A stretch of 64,000 nucleotides of DNA from Ruminococcus sp. YE282 (GCA_900101355.1 FMUV01000006.1:1-64000), one strand, 5' to 3'. Counted from the first letter of the stretch, positions 15,512 to 25,351 are shown. Notes: generated by a model not told the origin, from the letters alone. Numbers and translations: made by a program.

Positions 15512-16921
15512 ATGAAAAGAGTTCCAAAGCCAGTGTTCTTCATTGTTGCTTTGCTGATACTTGCCTTTACGTTTACTTCTGTATTCGGAATATCTTATTA
15601 CAACGGAGATAACAAGAATACAGTATTTAAGGGCATCGGTGACATACGATGGGGAATCGACATCAGGGGCGGTGTTGAGGCGACGTTCAAGCCTGCCGAC
15701 GGATACGACGCAACTGATGAGCAGTTAGAGTCTGCAAAATCAATCATTGAACTTCGTATGGTTTCACAGGGTATTACAGATTATGAGCTGTATGCTGATA
15801 AGGGCAGCGACAGAATTATTGTTCGTTTTCCGTGGAAATCAGACGATACCGAGCATAACGCAGTAGAAGCAATTAATGAAATTTCTTCAACCGCACAGCT
15901 CACATTCAGACCGGGCAAGGAGTACGAAACAACCGATGTTGACTCCAACGGTGAATATGTTTATAAAACTCCTAAGGGAGACACAGAACAAATACTTATG
16001 GACGGTTCATCGGTTAAGTCTGCCGAAGCTCAGGTTTATCAGGACAACAACGGTGAAGCTCAGTATGTAGTAAGTCTTGAACTTACCGATGACGGTGCCA
16101 GGACTTTTGAGGAAATTACCACAACATATCTTAAACAGACAGTATCAATTTGGATGGATGATATTATGCTGTCGGCTCCTACCGTTCAGGCAACTATTTC
16201 TAACGGTAAGGCACAGATTTCCGGAAGTTTCACAGCAGATGAAGCCACTGCACTTGCAAATAAAATTAACGCAGGTGCGTTGCCGTTCCAGCTTGAAACA
16301 GCAAACTACGGTCAGGTCAGCCCAACGCTTGGTGAAAATTCACTTACAGCAATGGCAGTTGCCGGCGTAATTGCTATGATTATAATCAGCATTATTATGA
16401 TTGTATTCTACCGTTTGCCGGGTCTTATAGCCGTTATTTCTCTTTGCGGTCAGATGGGTCTTACTATTGCAGCCGTATCAGGTTTCTTTACAACAATCCC
16501 GTCATTCACAATGACATTGCCTGGTATTGCCGGTATGATTCTTTCAATCGGTATGGGCGTTGACTGTAACGTAATTACAGCTGAGCGTATCAAGGAAGAA
16601 CTTAGAACAGGAAGAACTCTTGACGGTGCACTTGAAAAAGGTACTAAAAATTCACTTTCCGCAATTATTGACGGTAACATGACCGTTGTAATCGTATCCA
16701 TAATTCTTATGCTCGTATTTGGTCCTGCAAATGTTCTCTCAATTATCTTTGGTGAATCAACAACAGGTACAATTTACGCATTTGGTTATACACTTCTTAT
16801 CGGTGTAATTTCCAACTTTATAATGGGTATATTCTTAACACGTTTGATGCTCAGAAGCGTATCCGGCTTTAAGTTTGTGCGTCATAAGTGGTTGTTTGGA
16901 GGTGCAAAGAATGACAAATAA
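15512..16921 (+). CDS. secD: Protein translocase subunit SecD
   Basis: A 469-residue membrane protein that with SecF uses the proton or sodium gradient to help SecYEG release exported proteins. It has an N-terminal membrane segment (VFFIVALLILAFTFTSVFGI), the large extracytoplasmic domain beginning IRWGIDIRGGVEATFKP, and five C-terminal segments including GIAGMILSIGMGVDCNVITA, the conserved TM4 motif. The ATG at 15512 is chosen because GGAGGT (15497-15502) lies 9 bp upstream; an ATG at 15491 lacks a ribosome site. It overlaps secF by 11 bp. Confidence 0.95.
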   Translation: MKRVPKPVFFIVALLILAFTFTSVFGISYYNGDNKNTVFKGIGDIRWGIDIRGGVEATFKPADGYDATDEQLESAKSIIELRMVSQGITDYELYADKGSDRIIVRFPWKSDDTEHNAVEAINEISSTAQLTFRPGKEYETTDVDSNGEYVYKTPKGDTEQILMDGSSVKSAEAQVYQDNNGEAQYVVSLELTDDGARTFEEITTTYLKQTVSIWMDDIMLSAPTVQATISNGKAQISGSFTADEATALANKINAGALPFQLETANYGQVSPTLGENSLTAMAVAGVIAMIIISIIMIVFYRLPGLIAVISLCGQMGLTIAAVSGFFTTIPSFTMTLPGIAGMILSIGMGVDCNVITAERIKEELRTGRTLDGALEKGTKNSLSAIIDGNMTVVIVSIILMLVFGPANVLSIIFGESTTGTIYAFGYTLLIGVISNFIMGIFLTRLMLRSVSGFKFVRHKWLFGGAKNDK

Positions 16922-17936
16922 TGTTCAGACTAAGGCTAAAGAACAACTTACCAATGAAGAAATCGCCGAGAAATATAATAATGGCAGAAAAGTAATTGAC
17001 TTTGTAGGTCACAAGAAAATATTCTTTGGTATTTCAATTGCAATTATTCTTATAGGTATTGTATGCAACTTTATTTTTGGCACAACGCTTGATATTCAGT
17101 TTTCAGGCGGTGCTACACTGAAATTCAGTTATGTCGGTGACCTTGACCAGAATGAGTTGTACGACTTTATTCAGGATAAAACAACCGACAGAATTACAAC
17201 ATCGTTCTCTTCAGACCTTATGGGCTCAACAGGAAACAATGTTTCTGTTCAGTTCTCGGGCAACGATGCTATTGCAACCGATATTCAGCAGAGCCTTGAA
17301 AAGGATTTGCAGGAAGAGTATCCTGACAATGAATTTACTGTACTTGAATCATCATCTGTTGATGCTTCAATGGGTGTTAAGTTCCTTCTCAAGTGTCTTT
17401 CAGCCGTTGCAATTGCAAGTATACTGATGGTATTGTACGTTACTATCAGATTCAAAAAAATCGGCGGTTTGTCTGCCGGCGTTATGGCTCTTGTTGCTTT
17501 GTTCCACGATGTAGCTATGATTTACTTCATGTACGTAATTTTCCGTATGCCGATTGACTCAAACTTCATTGCTGTTGTACTTATGATTTTGGGTTACTCA
17601 CTTAACGATACAATCGTTATTTATGACCGTGTACGTGAAGAAAGAAAGCTTTTGGGCAGACGTGCAACAGTTGCACAGTCATTCAACCTGAGCTGTACAA
17701 AATCATTAAAGCGTACAATTATGACATCAGTAACAACACTTTCAGCTATTATTGTTGTTTACGTCGTAGCAGTTGTTTACAACATCTCATCAGTTAAGGG
17801 CTTTGCTCTTCCGATGATGATAGGCTTAATTTCAGGTTGTTATTCGTCAGTATGCATTGCAGGTGCGCTTTGGGTTATGTGGCAAAACAGAAAGGCTGCT
17901 AAAAGAGCCGCTGCAAAGGCTGCAAAAGCTAAATAA
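16911..17936 (+). CDS. secF: Protein translocase subunit SecF
   Basis: A 341-residue partner of SecD. Landmarks are DIQFSGGATLKFSYVGDLDQ in the extracytoplasmic part and VLMILGYSLNDTIVIYDRVR with EERKLLGRRATVAQSFNLSC in the membrane part. An extra 40-residue charged segment precedes TM1. The ATG at 16911 has GGAGGT 7 bp upstream inside the end of secD. The transcript ends at the hairpin at 17967-18001. Confidence 0.95.
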   Translation: MTNNVQTKAKEQLTNEEIAEKYNNGRKVIDFVGHKKIFFGISIAIILIGIVCNFIFGTTLDIQFSGGATLKFSYVGDLDQNELYDFIQDKTTDRITTSFSSDLMGSTGNNVSVQFSGNDAIATDIQQSLEKDLQEEYPDNEFTVLESSSVDASMGVKFLLKCLSAVAIASILMVLYVTIRFKKIGGLSAGVMALVALFHDVAMIYFMYVIFRMPIDSNFIAVVLMILGYSLNDTIVIYDRVREERKLLGRRATVAQSFNLSCTKSLKRTIMTSVTTLSAIIVVYVVAVVYNISSVKGFALPMMIGLISGCYSSVCIAGALWVMWQNRKAAKRAAAKAAKAK

Positions 17937-17940
17937 TCAA

Positions 17941-18321
17941 TTAAATTATATTGGCTATAACAGGGTACTCACTTTCCTTTAGGGAAGTGAGTCCTTTTTT
18001 TATGCTTGCACTTTTCATAAAATACATTTGCAGGTTTCCGTTTTCAACACATGCACTAAGCTGCGCTATATCAAGGCTGATTGAGTCAACATAATCGTGA
18101 ATCAGGAAAATGTCAATGTTTTTGGCTGTCTCTGACCAATCGTCTTCGGTCTCTTTGCTCGCATCAATTGCACTTGCAAAGTCGTCCTTTAACATATACT
18201 CGTCTATTTCTTCGATTCTTTTGGTAAATTCATCCGATTTACCGCTGACATACCAAAATTGATACAACGCTCCTGCAATGGACAGAGCAAGAAGTAAAAG
18301 CGAAAAATATATTCTTTTCAT
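17941..18321 (-). CDS. DUF4363-family protein
   Basis: A 126-residue protein with one N-terminal membrane anchor (YFSLLLLALSIAGALYQFWYV) and an extracytoplasmic helical domain with SASIKKGLTSLKESEYPV near the end. These traits fit the DUF4363 family, often encoded beside a YetF-like DUF421 gene as here, 32 bp upstream. The function is unknown. Its last codons overlap the + strand secF terminator. Confidence 0.75.
   Translation of the reverse strand: MKRIYFSLLLLALSIAGALYQFWYVSGKSDEFTKRIEEIDEYMLKDDFASAIDASKETEDDWSETAKNIDIFLIHDYVDSISLDIAQLSACVENGNLQMYFMKSASIKKGLTSLKESEYPVIANII
17967..18001 (+). terminator. secDF terminator embedded in the convergent gene
   Basis: ACTCACTT (17967-17974) pairs with AAGTGAGT (17985-17992), followed by CC and seven T. 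The hairpin lies inside the 3' coding end of the convergent DUF4363 gene. Confidence 0.8.
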
Positions 18322-18353
18322 ACCATATCTCCTGTTTTAATTAAAAATGCACT

Positions 18354-19031
18354 TTAGTTTTGCTTGTCTTTTAAGATAATATTATAATTTCCGATACCAT
18401 CAAGTGTCATAATAAAAATGTCACTCACTTTTTTATTTTCCTTTTTTAGAATTTTGTAAATATAATTTTCGTCTTTTTGGCAAAGGTCAAGCGAATTATC
18501 AAGTATTTCTCCATCGTTAATAACAACAGCCTGTATTTTCTTGTCCTGAATTTGTATATTTAAATTTTCGGCAGTCGGTTGCCTTTTTTCAGGTTTTTTT
18601 AGTACGCTTATTGAGCCGTTGGTTTCGACAATACAATATTGTATATCTTCTATGTTAAAAACATCTTGTTGCCTGAGCTGAGTAAAAAGGTCTTCGTTGC
18701 TTAGTCTTAATCTTCTCATTTGATTTTGCAAAATTACGCCGTCACGAATTACAACAATCGGATTTCCGCATACAAGACGTCTGAACTTACTGTTTTTTAA
18801 CATAAATGCACTTGTTATTATCTCGAGTGCAACGAGAATAACCACAGGTATTACACCGCTGAAAAACGGTTGTGAGGTGTTTTGCATAGGCAAAGAAGCT
18901 ATGTTCGATATAATCAGCGTAGCCACAAGTTCGCTTGGCTGCATATCACTGATTTGTCTTTTGCCCATTATTCTAATGGCAAAAATAACAAATGCATATA
19001 ATACAATTGTTCTGATAATAGAAATTAACAT
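18354..19031 (-). CDS. YetF-like DUF421 membrane protein
   Basis: A 225-residue protein with three N-terminal membrane segments containing the family motif RIMGKRQISDMQPSELVATL, and a cytosolic C-terminal domain with NPIVVIRDGVILQNQMRRLR and EDIQYCIVETNGSISVLKK. In Bacillus, YetF proteins are spore or membrane proteins affecting germination or stress; in many clostridia the gene sits near spore genes, as here beside gerA. The ATG at 19031 has GGTGAT upstream; an ATG 20 codons earlier would leave no room for the divergent gerA promoter. Confidence 0.85.
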   Translation of the reverse strand: MLISIIRTIVLYAFVIFAIRIMGKRQISDMQPSELVATLIISNIASLPMQNTSQPFFSGVIPVVILVALEIITSAFMLKNSKFRRLVCGNPIVVIRDGVILQNQMRRLRLSNEDLFTQLRQQDVFNIEDIQYCIVETNGSISVLKKPEKRQPTAENLNIQIQDKKIQAVVINDGEILDNSLDLCQKDENYIYKILKKENKKVSDIFIMTLDGIGNYNIILKDKQN

Positions 19032-19121
19032 AATATCACCACGAATAAGTTTTGCAAAATTTTGAACATTATTCATTACATAATTTAGCAATTTATGCAG
19101 ATACTTTCATCAGGTGATTTT

Positions 19122-20582
19122 ATGAATGATTTGAATAATTCTATTAAAGAAAATATACTAATGCTTAAAGAGCTTTTCAAAGAATCGGCTGACTTAACAA
19201 TTCGTGAAATGAATCTTATATCATCCAATTCTGTTTCAGCCGCTTTGATTACAATTGAAGGCATGTGCAACAAAGAAGTTACGGCCTCATCTATTTTATC
19301 TCCGCTTACTACCTATGACTTTAAGAATCTTCAGGGCGAAAAGGTAATAGATGAAATCGTATTGTCGGTTCTTGCTTCCGGCGAAATTATTGAAATAAAT
19401 ACGCTTGATGAACTAATCTCATTTGCTACTTCGGGTTTTGCGGTGATTATGGTTGACGGAACAACCAAAACGCTTGCTGTCGGTGCTCAGGGATATTCAT
19501 ACAGAAGCGTTTCAGAGCCTGAAAGTGAAGTTGTTCAGCGAGGTTCACGCGAGGGCTTTACCGAACCGCTTCGTGTCAATATGTCGCTTATCAGACGCCG
19601 CATAAAGAGCCCAGACCTTGTTTTTGAAACAATTACTACCGGCAAAACTTCCCGTACCCATCTTATGATTTGTTATCTGCAAAAAAGCGTATCGCCCAAG
19701 CTGCTGAAAAAAGTGCGCAGCAGATTAGAAAAATGCGATTTGGATACAGTTTTTGCATCAGGTTATTTGTCTGAGTACCTTGAAGATGAATGGTCAAAAT
19801 CTATATTTTCAGGAATCGGTATTTCCGAACGTCCCGACACCGTTTGCGGCAAGCTTACCGAGGGCAGAATTGCTGTGTTGATTGACGGAACTCCTGCGGT
19901 AATAGTGGTACCTCATCTGTTTGTTGAAGAATTTCAGGGAGTGGACGATTACTCAAACCGCCCGTATTACGCCGCTTTTATTCGTATTTTAAAATATATT
20001 TCTTTTTTTGTATCGGTTTTTCTTCCGGGAATTTATACTGCGCTTGCACAGTTTCATCCCGAATATTTTCCGACATGGATATTGATTAAAACGTCTGAAT
20101 CGCTTGCACAAACGCCGCTGCCTGTAACGCTTGAGGTAATCTTGATGGCATTTATTTATGAAATTATGAAAGAAGCCGGTTTAAGAATACCAAAGTCGCT
20201 TGGACATGCGGTCAGTATTGTCGGTGCGCTTGTAATCGGTGACAGTGCGGTGAGTGCCGGAATAATCAGTTCATCAACTTTGATGGTTGTTGCGACTGCG
20301 GCAATTTGCAGCTATGTTACTTCTCAGCTCTATCCTCCGATAATGATACTTCGGTTTATTTATATAATAGTAGGCGGCTTGCTTGGATTGTGGGGGATTC
20401 TTCTCACAACCATTGCGGTTCTTGTTAATATGAGTGCAAAAACCTCGCTTGGTATTCCGTACCTTTCTTCGCTTGCGCCGTTTTCACGCAACAGTATGAG
20501 GGATGTGTTTATCAGGGCGCCGTGGAAAATATTATCAAAACGTACAATTAAAATTCAGAATTTTCCTGAATCGGAGGATTAA
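19122..20582 (+). CDS. gerA: Spore germination protein GerA-type (subunit A)
   Basis: A 486-residue A subunit of a germinant receptor in the inner spore membrane. The N-terminal soluble domain carries VNMSLIRRRIKSPDLVFETI, then KTSRTHLMICYLQKSVSPKL; five membrane segments start near FVSVFLPGIYTALAQFHPEY, and PYLSSLAPFSRNSMRDVFIR precedes the C-terminus. The ATG at 19122 follows AGGTGA by 4 bp. The A-B-C gene order below is the classic tricistronic receptor. Forespore sigma-G control is expected, but no promoter could be placed with confidence. Confidence 0.93.
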   Translation: MNDLNNSIKENILMLKELFKESADLTIREMNLISSNSVSAALITIEGMCNKEVTASSILSPLTTYDFKNLQGEKVIDEIVLSVLASGEIIEINTLDELISFATSGFAVIMVDGTTKTLAVGAQGYSYRSVSEPESEVVQRGSREGFTEPLRVNMSLIRRRIKSPDLVFETITTGKTSRTHLMICYLQKSVSPKLLKKVRSRLEKCDLDTVFASGYLSEYLEDEWSKSIFSGIGISERPDTVCGKLTEGRIAVLIDGTPAVIVVPHLFVEEFQGVDDYSNRPYYAAFIRILKYISFFVSVFLPGIYTALAQFHPEYFPTWILIKTSESLAQTPLPVTLEVILMAFIYEIMKEAGLRIPKSLGHAVSIVGALVIGDSAVSAGIISSSTLMVVATAAICSYVTSQLYPPIMILRFIYIIVGGLLGLWGILLTTIAVLVNMSAKTSLGIPYLSSLAPFSRNSMRDVFIRAPWKILSKRTIKIQNFPESED

Positions 20583-21643
20583 TGATGCAGATAAATTTCA
20601 AATTTCCCTCTAACCGACTTTTATTGTCTTTGTTTTTCTGTGGTTCTGCCGTAATTCTTTTACAGAATTATAATATATCGGACAACACTTCTTTTTTGTT
20701 TAATCTGATTTGTCTTGTGGTTGGGCTTGTTCTGTGCTGTATAGTTTTTATTCCGTCAATGGTTCTTAAAAGGAAATATAATCTTGACTTTGTTATGCTG
20801 ACAAGAAGAAAGACGCCGAGAGTATATTATTTAATTATGGCTTTTTATTCGGCATATGCGGTGTATACGGCTGAGTATTTCTTACTGAGATATACCGATA
20901 TGTTTCACGATAAATACTTTTCGGATGCGGGAGTAAACGTTATTGCGTTTATAATGATTGCAATTTGTTTTTACGGTGCATGCCGCGGTGTAAATATCAT
21001 AACAAGGTTTGGAATAATATTGTCTGCTTTTGCATTGCTTTGCTATATTCTTATTTTTTCAGGCGGTGTTCAATCTCTTGACTTTGAATTGCATCACTTC
21101 GATTTCAGCGGCAGTGCAATCGGTTTTATCTCAAATACAACATTCTTTCTAACGCCGTCATTCATAGCGGTTATTTTTGCAATACTGTCGGGATATTCCG
21201 AAAATTTTAAATCACGTCAGATATTTGTAACGCTTATATCACTGGCGGTTGAATTTGCTGCCTTCCTGTTTTTTGTAAGTTTTGCACTCGGAGCTTATGC
21301 CGACAGCCAAAGTTATCAGACTTTTCTTATGTCTAAAATATCACAAATAAGCGGTCTTAGCGGCATAGAGAGCTTTTACTTTGCGCTTACAACTTTGTCT
21401 GTGTTTATGATAATCACCTTGCTTTTATGCTGTATCAACAGAGAGATGGGCGAAAGCAAAACAATATTAAATGTTTCGGTATTTTCGATTGTAATTTTTG
21501 TTTTGCATATTTGTGCGTCATATCTTAATTCTGTCGGAGAAATATTAACAAATCCTATGTTGTTTAATTTGTTTAATATTTTTGCAGCGTTTATTATTCC
21601 GGGAATATATCTTTTGGTTTTCAGGAGGAGTGAAAATGCGTAA
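20582..21643 (+). CDS. gerB: Spore germination permease GerB-type (subunit B)
   Basis: A 353-residue ten-segment membrane protein of the amino-acid-permease-like GerAB family (endospore germination permease), expected to bind the germinant. Hydrophobic segments run from LLSLFFCGSAVILLQNYNIS to FIIPGIYLLVFRR, with FLTPSFIAVIFAILSGYSEN in the middle. The start overlaps the gerA stop (TAATG), and an adjacent ATG one codon later is equally possible; GGAGGA lies upstream. It overlaps the next gene by 8 bp. Confidence 0.9.
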   Translation: MMQINFKFPSNRLLLSLFFCGSAVILLQNYNISDNTSFLFNLICLVVGLVLCCIVFIPSMVLKRKYNLDFVMLTRRKTPRVYYLIMAFYSAYAVYTAEYFLLRYTDMFHDKYFSDAGVNVIAFIMIAICFYGACRGVNIITRFGIILSAFALLCYILIFSGGVQSLDFELHHFDFSGSAIGFISNTTFFLTPSFIAVIFAILSGYSENFKSRQIFVTLISLAVEFAAFLFFVSFALGAYADSQSYQTFLMSKISQISGLSGIESFYFALTTLSVFMIITLLLCCINREMGESKTILNVSVFSIVIFVLHICASYLNSVGEILTNPMLFNLFNIFAAFIIPGIYLLVFRRSENA

Positions 21644-22226
21644 AAAAATAGTTGCCTTGTTGCTTTGTTTTATTTGTTGTGTTTCTGTACTCTTTTCGGG
21701 CTGCTCGGAGGCAAGAAGAATTGACACTGCCGCAATTGCCGAGAATGTGACTGTTGATACGGTTGACGGAAAAACCGTATATACATTCTTTCTTTTGTCA
21801 AGCGAGGACAAACCGTGTGGAATTGATGTTCCGGCGGATTCGTTTGAAGAGGCATGTGCCCTTGCTGAAAACCGCTATATTCCGAATATATCTATTGCAA
21901 GAATAGATATGATTATGATAAACGAAGAACTGTATAAAGATGTTATGAAATCGGATATAGAGTATATTTCAACCCAGCCCGTTTATTCGCCCAATCTAAA
22001 AGTTACGCTGTGCGATTCAAATACCGTAAAGCGTATGAAAGAGGAAAAACGAGTTCCTGAAATAATAGATAATGAGCTGATGTTGACAGAAAACAGCACC
22101 GAAAAGGTTAATACCACGTGCCTTTCGATTTTTAACAGTTTTTCTGAAAGCAATGACGATTTTAGCGTTGCATATATTAGTGCCGAAAAGGAATTAAAAA
22201 TTGAAACTATGAAAATACGACTTTGA
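21636..22226 (+). CDS. Short GerC-type lipoprotein (subunit C)
   Basis: A 196-residue lipoprotein: signal peptide MRKKIVALLLCFICCVSVLF with lipobox LFSGCS, so Cys should be lipidated. Position in the gerA-gerB operon and GGAGGAGTGAAA before the ATG identify it as the C subunit. Full GerC proteins have about 370-400 residues and three domains; this one ends about halfway, at a normal stop with no frameshifted remainder visible before hprK. It keeps a GerC-like N-terminal domain only, so it may be a reduced receptor subunit. Confidence 0.75.
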   Translation: MRKKIVALLLCFICCVSVLFSGCSEARRIDTAAIAENVTVDTVDGKTVYTFFLLSSEDKPCGIDVPADSFEEACALAENRYIPNISIARIDMIMINEELYKDVMKSDIEYISTQPVYSPNLKVTLCDSNTVKRMKEEKRVPEIIDNELMLTENSTEKVNTTCLSIFNSFSESNDDFSVAYISAEKELKIETMKIRL

Positions 22227-22349
22227 CGCGGACTAAAAATGAAATAAAATTGACAAAAAGACTTTATCTCAAGGTCAATATGGTGTATAATATACTTGAA
22301 TTATTGTATTGTTTGCTGAAAATTCAAATACATCAAAGGCGGTGGATAT

Positions 22350-23321
22350 ATGTCGGCTGAATTCTCTGTTCCGTTATCTCAAATCGTTGAAAATCTTAAT
22401 CTCAATAAGGTTTATATTGCAGAAAACTATGATGATATTAAAATTTCTACGGTAGAAATCAATCGTCCGGGACTTGAACTTACCGGATATTTTGAGTTCT
22501 TTGACAACAAACGTATTCAGGTTCTCGGAAATACCGAATTTGCGTATCTAGGACGGTTTGGCTCTGAATCTCAAAAAATGGTAATAGATTCGATTTTCAG
22601 TTTTGGTCCTCCTGCGGTGATTATTTGCAGGGATATTGAACCGTCAAATGTAATTCTTGAGAGTGCAAAGCTCCATAAAGTTTCAATATTAAGCACTAAC
22701 GACAGCACATCCGACCTTACCGCCCGCTTGGTTCAGTATCTCAACAGAGAACTTGCTCCGAGAATAACAAGACACGGAGTTTTGGTCGAAGTATACGGCG
22801 AAGGTTGTTTGCTTTTGGGAGACAGCGGAGTAGGTAAGAGCGAAACCGCAATTGAACTTATTAAGCGAGGTCACAGACTGGTTGCCGATGATGCGGTTGA
22901 AATTCTCAGAACTTCGGCAAGCACTCTTGTAGGCCAGTCGCCGCAGAATATTCGTCATTTTATTGAGCTTAGAGGCATAGGAATTATTAATGCACGTCAG
23001 CTTTTTGGTATGGGAGCGGTAAAAACCAGCGAAAAGATTGATATGGTAATTAATCTTGAATTGTGGGACAATGCAAAGGTTTATGACAGAATGGGACTTT
23101 CAAACGAATATATGGATATACTCGGCGTTGAAGTTCCAACATTAACAATTCCCGTTAAACCGGGACGAAATCTTGCTGTAATTATTGAAGTAGCCGCTAT
23201 GAATAACCGTCAGAAAAAGATGGGATACAATGCCGCAAAGGATTTGCTTGCAAGTCTTGGTATGGATGTGAATGAAGTTGAAGAATCCCCAAAGGTAATA
23301 GTAGATAAATGGGGAAACTGA
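22350..23321 (+). CDS. hprK: HPr kinase/phosphorylase
   Basis: A 323-residue bifunctional enzyme that phosphorylates HPr on Ser46 and removes the phosphate, linking glycolytic state to catabolite control. Walker A is GDSGVGKS (157-164), catalytic His is in RITRHG (about 141), VADDAVE (178-184) supplies acidic residues, and the HprK signature IRHFIELRGIGIINARQLFG spans 201-220. The length is standard. GGTGG precedes the ATG. murB follows after about 160 bp. Confidence 0.97.
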   Translation: MSAEFSVPLSQIVENLNLNKVYIAENYDDIKISTVEINRPGLELTGYFEFFDNKRIQVLGNTEFAYLGRFGSESQKMVIDSIFSFGPPAVIICRDIEPSNVILESAKLHKVSILSTNDSTSDLTARLVQYLNRELAPRITRHGVLVEVYGEGCLLLGDSGVGKSETAIELIKRGHRLVADDAVEILRTSASTLVGQSPQNIRHFIELRGIGIINARQLFGMGAVKTSEKIDMVINLELWDNAKVYDRMGLSNEYMDILGVEVPTLTIPVKPGRNLAVIIEVAAMNNRQKKMGYNAAKDLLASLGMDVNEVEESPKVIVDKWGN

Positions 23322-23483
23322 TTATATAGCCAAAGCACATTTGACATTCGCATTTAAGTGAGGATACATAAAATTTTTGTGAGTTACAATTTTTGCTGAA
23401 ATTTTGTGCAAACGGCGCTTCTTGCAAAGCTTGCAATCTGTCGCAAGCAATGCTTTAAAATAACAATATACTTGGGGGTTAAT

Positions 23484-24389
23484 ATGGAGAACTCAGAAGC
23501 AATTTATAATCTTGCTAAAATTTTGGGTTGTGATGCACGCAAAGATGAATCAATGAAAAAACACACAACCTTTAAAATCGGCGGAAATGCCGAAACATAC
23601 ATAAAGGTTCCTACGCTTTCAAAACTCAGTGCAATTTTAAGAGAGTGCAAAGATTCAGATGTTGACTTTCTTTTGCTCGGCAACGGAAGTAATCTTCTTG
23701 TCGGCGACGACGGAATAGAGGGTGCGGTAATAAGACTTGACGGAGAGTTTCGCAATATTACCCTTATTGACGACACAACGGTTTTCTGCGGGGCAGGTGC
23801 CTCTCTTGCATATTTGTGCAAATTCGCATTAAAATGTGGACTTTCTGGTCTGGAATTTGCTTGGGGAATCCCCGGAACAGTCGGCGGCGCCGTATTTATG
23901 AATGCCGGTGCCTACGGTTCAGAAATGAAAGACGTTGTTGTCAGTGTAGCACATATTTCTTCTGATGGAAAAATCGGAAGAATAGAAAAAAATGATTTGG
24001 AATTTGGTTATCGTACAAGCGTTTATCGCAAAAACGGAATGATTATAACAGGCGTTACGCTAAAACTCCAAAAAGGTAATCCCGAAGATATAAGAGCCAA
24101 GATGGATGATTTTCTTAACAGGCGAAGCTCCAAGCAGCCGCTTGAATATCCAAGCGCAGGCAGTGTGTTTAAGCGTCCTGAGGGAAATTATGCAGGCGCA
24201 TTAATTGAGCAGTGCGGACTGAAGGGCAAGAGCGTAGGCGGGGCACAGGTTTCTGAAAAGCACGCAGGATTTATAATAAACAAATCGAATGCAACTGCAA
24301 ATGATGTTAGAAATCTTATTAAGGAAGTTCAGAGAACAGTTGCAAAAGAAACAGGGTACAACCTGGAATGTGAATTGATTATTTTGTAA
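23484..24389 (+). CDS. murB: UDP-N-acetylenolpyruvoylglucosamine reductase
   Basis: A 301-residue FAD enzyme making UDP-N-acetylmuramic acid from the enolpyruvyl precursor with NADPH. Landmarks: KKHTTFKIGGNAE at the N-terminus, FLLLGNGSNLLVGDDGIEGA for FAD, GIPGTVGGAVFMNAGAYGSE, and PSAGSVFKRP with the catalytic Ser; the C-terminal Glu is in LECELIIL. The ATG at 23484 has a G-rich site (GGGGG) upstream; the frame runs open for 26 more codons without a ribosome site. Confidence 0.96.
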   Translation: MENSEAIYNLAKILGCDARKDESMKKHTTFKIGGNAETYIKVPTLSKLSAILRECKDSDVDFLLLGNGSNLLVGDDGIEGAVIRLDGEFRNITLIDDTTVFCGAGASLAYLCKFALKCGLSGLEFAWGIPGTVGGAVFMNAGAYGSEMKDVVVSVAHISSDGKIGRIEKNDLEFGYRTSVYRKNGMIITGVTLKLQKGNPEDIRAKMDDFLNRRSSKQPLEYPSAGSVFKRPEGNYAGALIEQCGLKGKSVGGAQVSEKHAGFIINKSNATANDVRNLIKEVQRTVAKETGYNLECELIIL

Positions 24390-24475
24390 GTCAACAGTAT
24401 TTAATATTCTTTTCGGGAATTAATTATAATGAGGGCTCGGCAATGTAAACGACCGAGAATATAAATGGTGATATT

Positions 24476-25339
24476 GTGGAATTTGTAATAATTACGGGAA
24501 TGTCAGGTGCAGGAAAAACTTCCGCATTGCATATCCTTGAAGACATAGGTTACTATTGTGTTGATAATATTCCTGCTTCGCTTCTGACGACTTTTTACAC
24601 GCTGTGCTCAAAGTCCGATGATGAAATGATGAAGCATGTTGCGGTTGTTGTTGATGTAAGAGGTAATGAAAATTATACAAAGATGAACCAAGAGATTGAG
24701 GAGTTTAAACTTGCACATAATAATGTAAAAATTCTTTATCTTGACGCTAAATCTGATGTGTTGATTATCCGCTACAAGGAAACCCGCCGCAAGCACCCGC
24801 TTGCAGAAAGGCTAAAGGACGGAACCGTGGCTGAGGCTGTTCAGCTTGAGAAAGAACTTCTTATGCCTGTAAAAAAACTTGCGGATTATAATATTGACAC
24901 AACCTATATGTCAAACAAACAGCTCAGAGAGCGTGTTATGTCTGTGTTTATGGAAGATACTTCACAGAGCTTGACTCTTACCTTTATGTCATTTGGCTTT
25001 AAATACGGAATACCGCTTGAGGCAGATTTGATAACCGATGTAAGATGTCTTCCAAACCCGTTTTATATTCCGGAGTTAAAATATCTTACGGGCAATGACA
25101 AGGCAGTGCGAGACTATGTGCTGAAAAGTGAGGATACCCAGGAATTTTTGAGACTTACGCTGAATCTTCTCGACTTCTCGGTACCGCTGTATCTCAAAGA
25201 GGGAAAAAGCGAGCTTGTTGTCGGAATCGGCTGTACAGGCGGCAAACACCGCAGCGTTACTATTGCCAGACAGCTCAGAGAACATTTTTATCAGAAGGGC
25301 TATAAGTGTGTAATTCAGCACAGGGATATAAATAAGTAA
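24476..25339 (+). CDS. rapZ: RNase adapter / nucleotide-binding protein RapZ (YvcJ)
   Basis: A 287-residue P-loop protein. Walker A is GMSGAGKT (8-15), followed by ALHILEDIGYYCVDNIPASL, and the C-terminal half carries GIGCTGGKHRSVTIARQLRE, a hallmark of the family. In enterobacteria RapZ directs decay of the GlmZ RNA; in Gram-positives (YvcJ) it binds nucleotides and affects competence and the cell envelope. GTG start with GGTGAT upstream. It lies between murB and whiA; the yvcK gene usually found between rapZ and whiA is absent. Confidence 0.95.
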   Translation: MEFVIITGMSGAGKTSALHILEDIGYYCVDNIPASLLTTFYTLCSKSDDEMMKHVAVVVDVRGNENYTKMNQEIEEFKLAHNNVKILYLDAKSDVLIIRYKETRRKHPLAERLKDGTVAEAVQLEKELLMPVKKLADYNIDTTYMSNKQLRERVMSVFMEDTSQSLTLTFMSFGFKYGIPLEADLITDVRCLPNPFYIPELKYLTGNDKAVRDYVLKSEDTQEFLRLTLNLLDFSVPLYLKEGKSELVVGIGCTGGKHRSVTIARQLREHFYQKGYKCVIQHRDINK

Positions 25340-25351
25340 AGGAGAATAAGA

